Source: Datura wrightii (Eukaryota > Streptophyta > Magnoliopsida > Solanales > Solanaceae). Taken from it: a stretch of 64,000 nucleotides of DNA. The stretch lies in the NCBI GenBank assembly GCA_035772735.1, contig JASDFA010000019.1, positions 92,316,001 to 92,380,000 on the forward strand. Direction: 5' to 3'. Positions 12,401 through 23,998 of this stretch are shown here, in pieces (position 1 is the stretch's first letter; every line of letters begins with the position of its first letter). A program made the position numbers and the translations under genes. The notes below the pieces were generated by a model. The model was given only the letters and a program-made list of their open reading frames with translations, had not been told where the DNA came from and ran no database searches.

Positions 12401-12432
12401 TTCGAGGACGAATGTTCTTAAGGGGGGGAGAA
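12401..12432 (+). promoter_or_regulatory. B pre-PPT motif and polypurine tract
   Basis: TTCGAGGACGAA at 12401-12412 followed by AAGGGGGGGAGAA at 12420-12432, abutting the 3' LTR. The 12-mer is also found, exactly, upstream of the polypurine tract of the unrelated element D. Confidence 0.88.
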
Positions 12433-14642
12433 TGTTATACCCTATAGAATTTCCGGCACCTAAATGACCTATTCGCACGTTGGTTAAGCATATTTGAAAG
12501 CCATACGTGCTAAAGAAAGGCCCGGGAAAAGATCGGACGAGAAACTAGTCGAACCATCGCGGGAGGAGCCGAGGCAGAGCCCCTCCGCGATGGCAGCGTG
12601 TCACGGAGGTGGAGCCTCCGCGTTGGCTCCGTGATACATTGGCCTTGTCCAGGCCCAAGTATATAAAGCCCCACTTCGGTTTTAAATGATTAATCACTTA
12701 TAAAACTCCAGAAACAGAGAGGAAAATGCAGGAGAAGGGAAAGGAACGAAGAAGTAATATAATTTTCGTCTGATTACGCTGCTAAACGTTGTCCAAACTC
12801 AAATTAACCTCAGATATCGAGGTATTTAGCAGCAGAGAGCATTCCTACGGATTTAGTTTCGTGAAATACGGCCGACGAATCGTCGAGCTACCGAGCTAAG
12901 GTAAGTGGAATTGCTCTAAATTAGTGTCTATGTGTTCCTAGCTGTGAAGTGAATATTTCTCCCTTCTGGACCAATGAAAAATAGCGAGTTTTCGACCGTC
13001 TTTCGATAAGCCTAAGTTTGGGCTATAAACTATATCGAAAGTGATGTTGCTCTTTACAATAAAGCTGTATTTAGTATTGATTGGCACATTTATGAATGCA
13101 GTTGGGAGAAAATAGTTGAAGTACTGGCCGAGCCTCGTCCGACAGTAGGATAGTTCGAGGATTAGGTATGTAAAGCTAGTTTCCTCGGCAAGTTAGTAAT
13201 CTTGGTACAGTACAGTCTGGCAGAAGACTACATTTGTACATATATACTACTACCAGCCTCAGCATGCATTAAGTATGTACATATTACTATCTCTAGCTCA
13301 GCATATAGTATATACAAATACTTCACCACTAGTAGCTTCAGTATGTGGGACATGCAGATAGTATTACTAGTTGAGACTGTTGTATTGTTTGGGGTTGGAC
13401 TACCTAGCATCCATGACCGCCCAGGGTTAATAGTTGTATCGACTCGTCTGCCAGAGGACGAGGATACGTCGCTCTACGGAGTGGCATGCCGTCTCACAGG
13501 GGACGAAGATGGGATGCCAGTTTTCCCCATATTGTGCCTTGGTCGGCCCTTATACACCCCCATCGAGCGGATACGCCCGGGGTGTTGATTCAGGAGTCCC
13601 CCGGACTCAGGTACAGTTATAGTCAGGGGCTCAGCGAGCCCAAGTGCATACCCAGGGGACCGGAAGGATGCATATAGTTATTATAGGAGATGGGACAACC
13701 GGGGTAGGGGTATAGATTGCGTGTTGGTTGTACCTCCCGACTTATGGGGGCCGGGTAAGGTTTGTGTGTGCTATGTATGTTATGATATGTTGTTCTATGT
13801 TATAATAGATACGAGTAGGTCGACAGTAGAACGATAAATCCTCAGGTATGACTCCTGATCCTCCCAGTATGACTAAGAGAAGGTATGACTTACATTATCA
13901 GACAATTAATCTATTCCTTCCTACTTCAGTTTCATCAGTTATATTGTTGTTTTCAGATATTTCTTTCAGTTATTGCTTTACATACTCAGTACCAGCGGTA
14001 CTGACGCCCGGTGGGGCGCTACATTACTTGCCTGCAGGTACTCATAGACGAGCAGGCGATACCGCGTGATTCCTGTCAGCGATCGAGTATTCAGCTCCTG
14101 TAATCCGGAGACTGAATTCCAGAGGTGTATTTCATTTTCTTTTGTTGTATAGTACGGGTAGGTCGGGGCCCTGTCCCGATCATTTCTACTGTTGTTCCTA
14201 GAGGCTTGCAGTTTGTATATATTTCCCTGTGGTCAGATGAGCCGGTCGTGTGAGGCTGTGCAGTTGTATAGCTGTTAGAACTTGCGTTTCCTTTATGTTG
14301 GCCGTGTGGGGCCATAGTTTGACAGTAGTGGTGACCTTTCCGGTCACGTAGCTATCCAGTACTTCATGGTTGAGCTATAGATAACTAGACAGCATGGTGG
14401 CCTTGTCGGCCCGCATAGGTTTCCCTATATTGATATGTTTCTGGTCAGCTGTTAGTACAGGTACAGGAGGCTATAGGCCAATGGGCCGGGGGCTGTGTTT
14501 ACAGCCGTTATATAGCCCTTTGTTTCCAGAAATGTGAGTTAGAGCCAGCCAGGCACCAGATGTGCCCAGGCTTAGCAGTCCAGCAGTTCTGGTCCTAGTA
14601 GGGCACCAGGTGCCAGTCATACCCCCAAGGCGGGGTGTGACA
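12433..14642 (+). repeat. B 3' LTR (2210 bp, internal deletion)
   Basis: Runs from TGTTATACCCTA to GGCGGGGTGTGACA. It matches the 5' LTR except for point changes and loss of about 370 bases, where TTGGTACA joins directly to GTACAGTCTGG near 13207. The palindromic cassette is at 12554-12642 and the TATA box at 12660-12668. Confidence 0.96.
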
Positions 14643-14647
14643 ATAAT
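14643..14647. repeat. Target-site duplication of B, right copy (ATAAT)
   Basis: Perfect repeat of 4587-4591. Sequence of element O resumes here. Confidence 0.95.
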
Positions 14648-15084
14648 CCTCAACTGAATCGGTAGTTTTGAACGGTAAGAAGAGCTACTTTGGTCAACCT
14701 ATCAACAATCACCCATATGGAGTCATATTATTGGCAGGTATGAGGCAATCTTGTAATGAAGTCTATATTAATCTCTTCCCACTTCCAAGTAGGAATACTA
14801 ATATCCTGAAGTATACCTGCAAGTCACTAACGCTCAACCTTCACCTACTGGTAGTTCGAACACTTAGCCACAAACTCTGCTATGTTCTTCTTCATACCAT
14901 TCCAACAATTGACTTTCTGTAGATCACGGTGCATTTTGGTGGCACCTGGATGGATAGAATACTGAGAGCCATGCGCCTCACTCAACATCTACTCTCTCAA
15001 GTCATCAACAGTTGGCACATATAATTGACCTTGCTATTGAAGCACACCATCTCCCCCTTAGGAGAAAACCCCCACTTTTTGACT
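14643..15084 (-). pseudogene. pol: O integrase N-terminal part
   Basis: Minus-strand reading continues the integrase cut at 4591, with RLTKVALL-like and zinc-binding-region remnants that align with the integrase start in B and C. It carries several stops and indels and no long open frame. It precedes (in element orientation follows) the RNase H remnant. Confidence 0.7.
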
Positions 15085-15668
15085 TTAGACCGTTTCCTTT
15101 AACTTTACAAAGATAGGATCCTTATCTTTCCTAGCCATGACCGTGATCACCAATGAAGATTCTGACCTATTCTGAACAATGACACCGCTATCCGTTGAAT
15201 CTGTAAGGAAAACCCCCAAACGAGCAAGCCTATGGACATCCTTCACTCGCTCCTTCCTCCCATCCTCCACACAAGACACACTCTCTATGGATAGACTACT
15301 AAGGTCTTCCACTACATTAGCCTTGCCCAGATGATAAAGGAAACTCATATCATAGTCCTTGAGAAGTTCTAGCCATCTCATTTGTCGCAAATTAAGTGAA
15401 ACACATACCGAAGGCTCTTGTGGTTTGTGACCACATCTACATTCACCCCATACAAGTAATGCCTCCAAATTTTCAACGTAAACACCACAGCTGCCAACTT
15501 CAAGTCATACGTCGGGTAATTCTTCTCATGAGTCTTAAGTTTTCTAGAGGCATACACAATGACCTTACCATGCTGCATCAACACACAACCAAGAACAGCC
15601 TTAAAGGCATCACAATACACCATGAAACCATCCGTGCCCTTCGGCATGGTCAACACTGGAGCTGGTGA
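15085..15668 (-). pseudogene. pol: O RNase H remnant
   Basis: Two overlapping minus-strand frames (15378-15656 and 15085-15468) together give the RNase H domain: VYCDAF with the catalytic Asp, YPTYDLKLAAVVF, NHKSLRYV and then ELLKDYDMSFLYHLGKANVV. The frame change between them at about 15380-15410 is a frameshift. In NHKSL the usual Asp of the family motif TDHKSL is Asn. Confidence 0.82.
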
Positions 15669-15711
15669 GTCTAGTCTTTAACTCTTGAAAACTCTTCTCA
15701 CAAGCATTTGA

Positions 15712-16440
15712 CTATTGAGATTTGACCTTCTTCTGGGTTAACTTAGTCAACAGTGATGTAATGGATGAAAATCCCTCAACGAATCTCCTATAGTAGCCAA
15801 CTAAACCCAAAATACTCCTAATATCCAAAGGACTAACTGGTCTAGGACAATTCTTCACTGCTTCTATATTTTGACAGTCTACCTGCACACCCTTGCTAGA
15901 CATCACATGGCGCAAAAATGCCATTGAGTTTAGCCAAAACTCGCACTTGCTAAACTTAGAAAATAATTGGCGATCCTTTAGCATGTGTGTACACTGAGGT
16001 TTAGCGCTGGGGTTTTCATAGTGATATGACAGAGGCCTGTGCTCGGCATTCACTATTTGTTCTATTTCATGGTGTGTTATATTAATGTGTAGAAGTGGAA
16101 TGGACAATCCTCAAATGAGCAACATGCTCCTCCTCACTCTGAGTATATGAGAATATCATCTATGAAGACATTCACGAATATATCCAAATACTACTTGAAC
16201 ACCCTACTCATCAAATCCATAAAAGTTGCAGGAGTATTTGTTAGTCTAAAAGACCTAACTACAAACTTATAGTGACCATACCGAGTCTTAAAGGCTGTTT
16301 TCGAGATGTCACTCTCTCTAACTATAAGTTGATGATATCTAGATCTGAGGTCTATCTTTGAGAAGCACCTAGCACCCTGAAGCTTGTCAAACAAGTCATC
16401 AATCATGGAAAGGGGATCTTATTCTTGATTGTGACCTTGT
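15712..16440 (-). pseudogene. pol: O reverse transcriptase, with a short insertion
   Basis: Minus-strand pieces give KIDLRSRYHQLIV, a FIDD catalytic box at 16155-16166 (read on the minus strand), KFSKCEFWLN and FLGLVGYYRRFVEGF. About 110 bases at roughly 15990-16102 have no counterpart in the other reverse transcriptases of this window; they stay open in frame but disrupt the sequence between the FIDD strand and the KFSKCEFWL segment. Several stops are present. Confidence 0.8.
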
Positions 16441-17124
16441 TCAACTGCAGATAATCAATGCACATTCTAAGGGAACTATCGTTCTTTCGAACAAAGAGAA
16501 TTGGAGCACCCCATGGGATTTACTAGGTTTGATGAAACCCTTATCTAGGAGATCTTTCAACTGCTCTTTCAACTCTTTTAGTTCGGCTGGAGCCATTGTA
16601 TAAGGAGGAATAGATATAGGCTGCGTATCAGGGAGGAGGTGAATACCAAAGTCAATCTCCCGCTGGGGAGGGACTTTTGGTAGATCATCTAGAAACACCT
16701 CCGGATACTCGCATACTATAAGAACTGACTGAAGAGTCGGGGTCTCAGATGTAGCATCCTTAACGCAAACTAGATGATAAACACAACCCTTAGATATCAT
16801 CTTCCTAGCTTTGAAATAGGAAACAAAGTGACCTACAGGCACAATTGAACTACCTTTCCATTCTAGGACTGGCTCACCCAGAAATTGAAACTCTACCAAA
16901 TGGATTCTATAATCGACTGATGCATAACATGCATGTAACCAGTCCATGCCAAAAATAACATCAAAATCAATCATATCTAACTCTACTAAGTCCACTGAGG
17001 TGACTTTCTGATGGACTATGATAGGGAAAGTTTTGTATACCCGTCAAGCTATAACTGAGTCACCAACTTAAGTAGAGATTGAGAAAGGTTCTAATAAGAT
17101 CTCAAGACTGACTATGAAACTAAT
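16441..17124 (-). pseudogene. pol: O protease C-terminal part and start of reverse transcriptase
   Basis: A 184-codon minus-strand frame at 16441-16995 begins inside VDLVELDMIDFDVIFGMDWL and runs to the start of reverse transcriptase (ELKEQLKDLLDKGFIKPS). It then shifts frame where B has WGAPVLFVRKKDG. The protease active-site half lies beyond the solo LTR S, at 19776-19880. Confidence 0.85.
17120..17124. repeat. Target-site duplication of S (CTAAT)
   Basis: CTAAT before the solo LTR is repeated exactly at 19776-19780 after it. Confidence 0.93.
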
Positions 17125-19775
17125 TGTCACACCCCAAACCCGGAGAGACGTGACTAGCACCTGGTGCCACCCCTGATATGATCATACCTGACAACTCAAA
17201 AATAAAGCAAAGGCCAGAACCGATGAGGTTCAACAACACAACAACTATAAAATCAAAATAAGACAATAGACTATAGCAGAAGCTGGCTCACCTGACAACC
17301 AAAAACAATAAATACAATTTGTCGTCAAGGCCACAGAATGGAAGAACAACTATACAACATGGCCCACCTGGCATAAAGCAATGACACTACACCCACAACA
17401 AATGTCTACGAGCCTCTAAAACTATGATAGAAATCAACTGCTCGAGACAGGGCCCCGAACTACCCATAACTCAACTGCTGGAAACTTCGAAAGAACTGGA
17501 GCATGCCGACTCAGCTGGAACTCCACTCAGCATCCAAGAACCTGGTCTAACAGCCCACTATCACTTGCAGGCATGAATGCAACATCCCTACTAGGGCGTC
17601 AACACAATAATGTATCGAACATGAAAAGCAAAAACAACTGGAAGACTAAGATTAGCGATCAATAGATATACGAAATATTGCAGAAGGAGAACTGAACTTA
17701 AGTAAACACATAAAACCTACCTGCCCCCTATAAGCCTGAAAAGTACAAGAAAACATACAAATAGAACCTACCTAACCCCCATATTCCCGACAAGTCCAAA
17801 AAGTAAATAACAATACAACGACACCTAGCCGATCCAACTCACCTGTCATCGTCTCTAGACATCTCAATGGCCTCAGCTAACACCAACCAATATCTAGAAT
17901 CCACTACTATCAGATAAAAAATAACATAATAAACAACCACAATATAATGCCAAACAAATCACAAGTAAACACTAGTTAATCAACATCATCAATCAGGCAC
18001 TATCGGACACTCTAGTTAGCGGAGTTCAATCCATCTGGGAGAACCAATCGCGATCCCAGGAAGGCTCAGACATGTCGGACCAATCTCAAATCATGTCTCA
18101 ACTCGATACTGCGGAGGATATCATTCTCAACCTCGTAGGTCATTTCACTCCTTGGGCTCAACCCCTCAGTCGGAAACACTCTTTTGCATTAGGTATGCAC
18201 AAGCCCCAAGGCCTCAAATAGCACACACAATAATGATCAAAAGCATCAATAATTAATAAAAATAATACATATAACCACATGTTCAAAATATCCCACAGAA
18301 GGCTCTGAAACCCCATCAACCGACTACCACCACGTAGTACTAACATTACGTATCTAGCCATCCACCGACGCGCCACAAAAAAAACTAAGGATCACATAAT
18401 TACCAAATATATTTCCATGATATATAAAAAATCAAAGAACTATCATATATGACACAATCCTCCATTGACCTAACAACCCTATCCACAATTTCACATTAGT
18501 CAACATGACTATCCTAGTGTTATCAAAGTCACTACGGGACTACTAACTCGCCCCTTCACCAATAACCCAATCATCCACACATATAGCATGTACCTGCATC
18601 AAAAAGGCCCCCAAAACTACATCCAAAACAGACCTCAACTCAGCCCAAAAGGTTCATGAATCTCCTCACAACACTAGCCAAACTCGGCGCATTCTATCAC
18701 CCCTCCGACTCACGACGAACTACCAATTTTAATTCCCAATTACACGACCTCAATTAATGAGGGAAAGATCACAATCCAGATTCTTCCAGAAAATAGGATT
18801 TACAACACAAAATTTTCAATTAGAAATAGTCAATTCGCACGACAACAATGGGAGTTCGATTCAACGAAAATCATGCCAGAAAGGGGAGTCGAAATCCTTA
18901 ACATACCTCAACTCCGGCGAGCCCCAAGATAAGCCAATTTCAAGCTAGTATCATCATGAATATACTGCCTTAGGGAATCCCATACTACTGACAAAATGCA
19001 GCCACAACAATTCAACAAGAAAATAACGCAATCGGAACTTAATTTATACAATTTCTACGGATTATACGATAGAAACTCCGTAACAACGATCTACCAAGAT
19101 CCATAGATTAGCTACTACACTATATAACTAATAATAAAGAAGAATAGAAGCTTACCAAGCTTTCTAGGATGATACAGCCACCAAAAGGCACGAAAACACC
19201 ACTACAATACAAGCACACACAACGTATTCACAATCTATACTTGGAAATTGATTTGCATTTTCCAATCAACATCAAAATCGCTTAGAACCTATGGGGAGCT
19301 GATAGGGAGAGATTTCCACCGCCTCCCAACTTTAGAAAAATAATTATGGGTTTTAGAACCGACCAAGGGGCTTTATATAGCCATGCACCGCCTTAGCCCG
19401 CTATTGATGTGCTTGCTTGCGCGGTCTCACAAAAACGCGAATATCTCTCTATTCCGAAGTCCGATTGATGAATGGTTTGATTTTTAGAAACTAGACTCAT
19501 AAAACTTTAATTTGATAGGCTGCACACCCCATATATCCTTAAATATTGAGAGAAAAACTTTGAGATATTTGACATAAATTTCAAGGAATCTCAAGAAGGA
19601 AATTTTGTGATAACTTTTTTCGAATTTTGTTCCACAACTTGATCAACGTCCAATCTTAAATATGATCATAGAGTGGCTCAAATAACTCATAATACTTCCT
19701 TATTTAGACAATTAATTACTTTTAGTCCTACCTCAAAAGCACGATTTTATCGCTCAAATTATCCGGGGTGTTACA
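17125..19775 (-). repeat. Solo LTR S, 2651 bp, chromovirus type
   Basis: Starts TGTCACACCCC and ends CCGGGGTGTTACA on the plus strand, the mirror of a plus-oriented Tekay LTR, so it lies in minus orientation. Perfect CTAAT duplications flank it and there is no internal region, primer site or second LTR: the mark of intra-element LTR-LTR recombination. A TATA-like CTATATAAAG is readable on the minus strand near 19371-19380. No coding sequence. It splits the protease of O. Confidence 0.93.
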
Positions 19776-21074
19776 CTAATAGCAACATAAGGAGTCACAA
19801 AAGATAAGATAGCCTATGGATCTAAAAATACATACACATTAAGATGGAATAATCTCAACATACCAGTGACCAAATCGAGAGAGACCTCCTGCTCCTGACG
19901 AGATGATAATGCATAATATCTATTTGGATGTTGTCCACCACCTGCACTAGTGGATGCACCCTGCTAAGTTGAACATGCTGGAGGAGCTGCTGAACTGGTG
20001 GCTAGCTCACGAACTTTATCACGGCCCTGTCTTGCTGAAGGGCAATCTATGAGTATGTGTCCGAGCTTCCCACACCCGAAGTACGTACATGAACCTGCTA
20101 AGCACTCTCCGGTGTGCCTCCTACCACGTCTCCTACAAGCTGGAATGTTGGGTAGTCCTAACATGATCCCCTAACCTCTAAAGCCTAATGCTCTACCTCC
20201 CTGATCACGCCTAGGTCTAGACGGAACACTGGCTGAAGATGGAGCTGGGGGGCTGACTACCTCTGGTGGGACTGAGGGCGATGTCCACCACTGGACCTCT
20301 ACTGGAACTATCCATAACTCTCTGTCCTCACCCTCTTGGCCTCTCTCTTCTTCTCATTCATCTCCTCCAACTCTATCTACTGGGCCTATATGAGCAACCA
20401 ATCTATGTCATTGATCAACATAGCAGTCCTGCACTCCTTGACCAAGGAATGTATCACTCCATTCAGAAAACTACTTACATGAGCCCTAACATCCGCAACT
20501 ATCTCCGGTGCACACTTGGACAATCGGATAAACTCCAAGGCATACTCCTAGACAATTCAGTTGTTCTGCTTCAAGTTGATGAATTCCGCCGTCTTTGCCT
20601 CCCTCAGCTTCCTAGGAAAGAACCTGTCCAAGAAAGCAATCATGAACTCATCCCAACCCACGAGAACTACTCCAACTCCTCTACTATCCTTCCACTGATG
20701 GAACCATATGTGAGAAACCCCCTTTAGCTGATAGGAGGCTAAATCTGCACTCTCCTCTCCCGTCACCCCCATAATCTGGGTGATCTTCTGCACCTCCTCA
20801 ATGAACTCATGCAGTTCCTCATCCACCTTCGACCCAAGAAACTCAGGTGGGTTCAACATGAGAAAGTCTCGTACTCTCATCACTGCTGCATTCCCATTCT
20901 GGGAAACATGCCCTGTACCAACATCTGAAATGCCACTCTAAACTCAGCATAAGTGACCTACTCGAGCAAAGGATCCACTGGTGCTTGTGGGACTTGCTGA
21001 TGCCCATCTCCATTGCCATTGTCATGGTCATATCTGTTTCCATTTTTTCTAACATTAACTCGGCGTGGAGGCAT
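19776..21074 (-). pseudogene. gag: O gag and protease N-terminal part
   Basis: Minus-strand start MPPRRVNVRKNGN at 21074, then a capsid domain at 20557-20883 (DFLMLNPPEFLGS ... FLDRFFPRKLREAK), then a degraded zinc knuckle FGCGKLGHILIDC near 20040-20090 in which the first Cys is displaced. The protease active site follows at about 19780-19850 as LDP, stop, AILSFVTPYVA, where B has LIDPGSTLSYITPFVA. Stops and frame changes separate the pieces. Confidence 0.83.
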
Positions 21075-21266
21075 ATTTCTACAAATGCATATAACACGAG
21101 TTAGAGGAATAAAGAGGTACTTTATCGCATGACATAGATCATGAAAGAAGGAAAATTTCCTAAAATATCTTGTAGCCTCTTCACCATAAGTGCAGCATGC
21201 TTCACACCCATAGAAAAGACTATACTTAATGTGGCTTTCAGACACCCTAGGACACTCTAAACCTTT

Positions 21267-21278
21267 ACTCTGATATCA
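21267..21278 (-). promoter_or_regulatory. O primer-binding site, decayed
   Basis: Minus-strand TGATATCAGAGT, four bases from the LTR edge. It differs from the initiator-Met site TGGTATCAGAGC at two positions, both transitions. Confidence 0.82.
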
Positions 21279-21282
21279 AGTT

Positions 21283-23511
21283 TGTCACGACTCGAGCTGG
21301 GACCCCAAGTTGAGACACAAGACCTAGAACCATGAATGACTCCAAGTCAACCCATGGCATGTGCATAGGAACTTAATATCACAAATTAAAGCAGAAACTA
21401 GTAATTTTAACATGAATAAGTGAAAGTTTGAATAACATAAATGTATATCAAATGAAAACGTCATGACACTAAATCTTAAAGCTGAACATAGTAGTCTATG
21501 TCTGAAAAGTCTCCACTATCTGATGAGATGCTGGGACAAGCCCCCAGCTATCTCCAAGTTTGAAACTAAACTGACATGATCAACACAACTAAATGAATAT
21601 CCCTGGGAGATGAGGACTCACCCAACAACGCTAACTGGACTGATAGGGAAGTGAGCTATCGACATGATTGAGTCGGATCACCTATACCCATATCATAGAA
21701 TGATATAACATAGAGTATGCGATCAGTACTTGGAATGTACTGAGTATATATAAGGTAAGTAAAACAAGCTTAGTATATGTTAACTAAAATCATGCATATA
21801 AATATGAATCAACTAGATCATGAGTGTAAGGACTGCATGCTGAAAATTGTATTTGAGACATACATAGTCATAAGTTGGTTATCATGATTGAACATAGTGA
21901 CCTAAGATTTAGAAATAGAAATGATATGACTTGTCGTAACTGAAATCGTAAATAAAAGCTCATAACTGATCATTGGATCAAATCTGCTGTAAAACATAAT
22001 CTCATAAATCATGAATATGAGTAACTGAAATCATGAGGAACAAAGAGACTTCATAACTGACACCATCACGTAAGAGCTTACGTGATTCCCCAACTATCAC
22101 ACTTAAGTGGGTAGAACAATCCAAAACCTTGCCAGGACAAAGGACGCTAATTCATGATATCGATATCAAGTTGAGGCCCCTTGGGGTAGGGGAAAAACTA
22201 TCTTGAGAGGTCCCACACAAGTATACATATACCTGTGTGTAGTTATAAGACCGGGGAATATCGGACCCCAAGCCTACTCGGTGCTAGGCACTACTCTCAA
22301 AAAATGCATATTGCTTACATCATTTTTCAATGAAGCTGAAATCATAATTACATGCATAGTGCTCACATCATTTTTCAATGAAGCTGAAATCATAATACAC
22401 ATAGCTTGAACTCTGAACATTGGGAGTCTTGACTTCAAAACATATCATAAGCTGCATTGGGAGTTTTGACTCAAAACCATATGATAAGCTAATCTTATTA
22501 GCCTTGGTCAAATCAAAAAATATACTAACTTGTACGGGCTTGTCCAAATCATTAAATCATGCATACATGAAATAGACTTCAAGTCAAAATCATGGATTCA
22601 TACGTGGGGAATTCACGAACATTCATTCATGCTAGATATCTTATCATACTTGAAATCATGAACCATGCTTGACTTTTACATAAAACTCCCATAATAGGGC
22701 ATAATTTCTAATAACTTGAATCATGAACATATCATTGATAATTCCATAAAATTGGGTTTAAAACCTAGGAATCAATACACTTGATTTAAAACTTGAATTC
22801 ATGAACTTGAGGAGAAATTTGGCGTGAAGGTGGAAGGAAATTCTCATTCATAGCCTACTTACCTGGGTAAATTAATCTTCAAACTAGTCTTGAAAGCCCA
22901 AGAGAATTGGGAAAGAAATTGGGGAGAATTCTAGTTTGATCTTGAAGCGAGATCTCAATATGTTGCATTCATAGGAGTCTAATGACTTAAGAATAGGCTA
23001 AATACTCTTAAGATACTCCTTTCATGGCTTAAAACAACGTCATTAGGAAGTTTGGAGCTTAGAATTATGAAAAAAACCTTAATGATTCATCTGGAATATA
23101 ACCCATCCAGTCATATGACCTGTACCACGAGTTGTACCATCAACCTACGACTTGTGGTTTCATCCCATAGCTAGCCATTCTATTTTCTCCAACTCTCTGA
23201 TTATTTCCGAGACACCTATTATGACTTGTATTTCCCTACTACGAGTTGTACAATCACTCGTGTAACCAAAACTTAACAACTCATCAACATGTTACGACTC
23301 CATGACCATGAGTCGTGCCACCAAACCACGACTCATGGTGTGGACTCGTGGTCTAGGGGACGAGCCTATGAACTTTACTACGAGTCTCCTTACAGTTGTA
23401 CCATCTTACTACTAGTTGCACGAACAATCGTACTAAGAAAGAATCACAAACTCCTGTACTGAACATTTTGAACATCCCGAACCTAGTCTTAGGAAACTTT
23501 AGGGTGTTACA
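21283..23511 (-). repeat. O 5' LTR (2229 bp)
   Basis: On the plus strand it runs from TGTCACGACTC to TTTAGGGTGTTACA; in element orientation it starts TGTAACACCC. A run of iterated words such as ACGAGTTGTACCAT and ACGACTCATGG occupies about 23110-23440, near the element-5' end of the LTR. A second local duplication of a 38-base unit (CATTTTTCAATGAAGCTG...) lies at about 22320-22400. No genes inside. Confidence 0.85.
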
Positions 23512-23998
23512 ATTGCCGGAGGAACTCATAAGAGAATCTATTAGTTTGAGTAGACAATGAGACTATCAAGAGAGAGGAAGATTGAATTTGTTTACATGTG
23601 CACCAGGATCCTTGGGGGAATTGTAATATGAGAGAATTCAATTCAACAAAGAACTTAAAATCTATACAAGAAAAGTTACCATAAAGTTGCATATAAGGAA
23701 ACCAATAATCCCGCACACGTTAGCAGGAAAAAGACCCAGTCAAATTAGGATTGGATTCATGGAAAGACTTAAAACTAATTCTAAGTTGAATCGGAGAGCT
23801 GAAAAAAAAGCTATTTACTCCTGTATATACAACACAACATCCAACCTATGGAGTTTGACCATACCCAAAGATAGAGGCCTCATAGTATTACAATTTTATA
23901 TGAAGAGTCACGAAGAAGAAGTTGTTGCTACAACAACAAACCTGTTCCATCAATGTAGTTCTTTAGTTTTTAATAGTTAGTTTTCTTGGAGTGATTAA
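23512..23998. other. Unassigned 487-bp spacer between O and G
   Basis: Flanks the right end of O and the left end of G, so it may be the oldest host sequence in the window. A 97-codon plus-strand frame (23687-23980) shows no motif I recognise, and nothing else suggests a gene. Confidence 0.5.

Larger units (their letters stand above)
4592..14642 (+). mobile_element. Element B: complete Tekay-like retrotransposon, 10051 bp
   Basis: Complete element with both LTRs, primer site, one long gag-pol frame, polypurine tract and a perfect ATAAT target duplication. It inserted into the integrase gene of O. Its gag-pol frame is collinear from start to end without a frameshift but carries 11 nonsense codons. 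Its LTRs differ in length (2580 versus 2210 bp) because of one internal deletion in the 3' copy. Confidence 0.97.
4223..23511 (-). mobile_element. Element O: old minus-strand Tekay/chromovirus element, split by A, B and S
   Basis: Reading right to left: 5' LTR (21283-23511), primer site, gag (19.9-21.07 kb), protease, reverse transcriptase, RNase H and integrase (14643-17124), then more integrase at 4223-4591. Three later insertions explain the gaps: solo LTR S in protease, complete element B in integrase, and element A at the left. The order of pieces is collinear, so the element was intact when it was interrupted. Its 3' LTR lies left of the window. It is much more degraded than B, C and F. 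Confidence 0.88.

Noticed and set aside
23687..23980. 97-codon ORF as a possible host gene
   Set aside because: Short, no recognisable motif, no promoter or splice context, and squeezed between two element ends.
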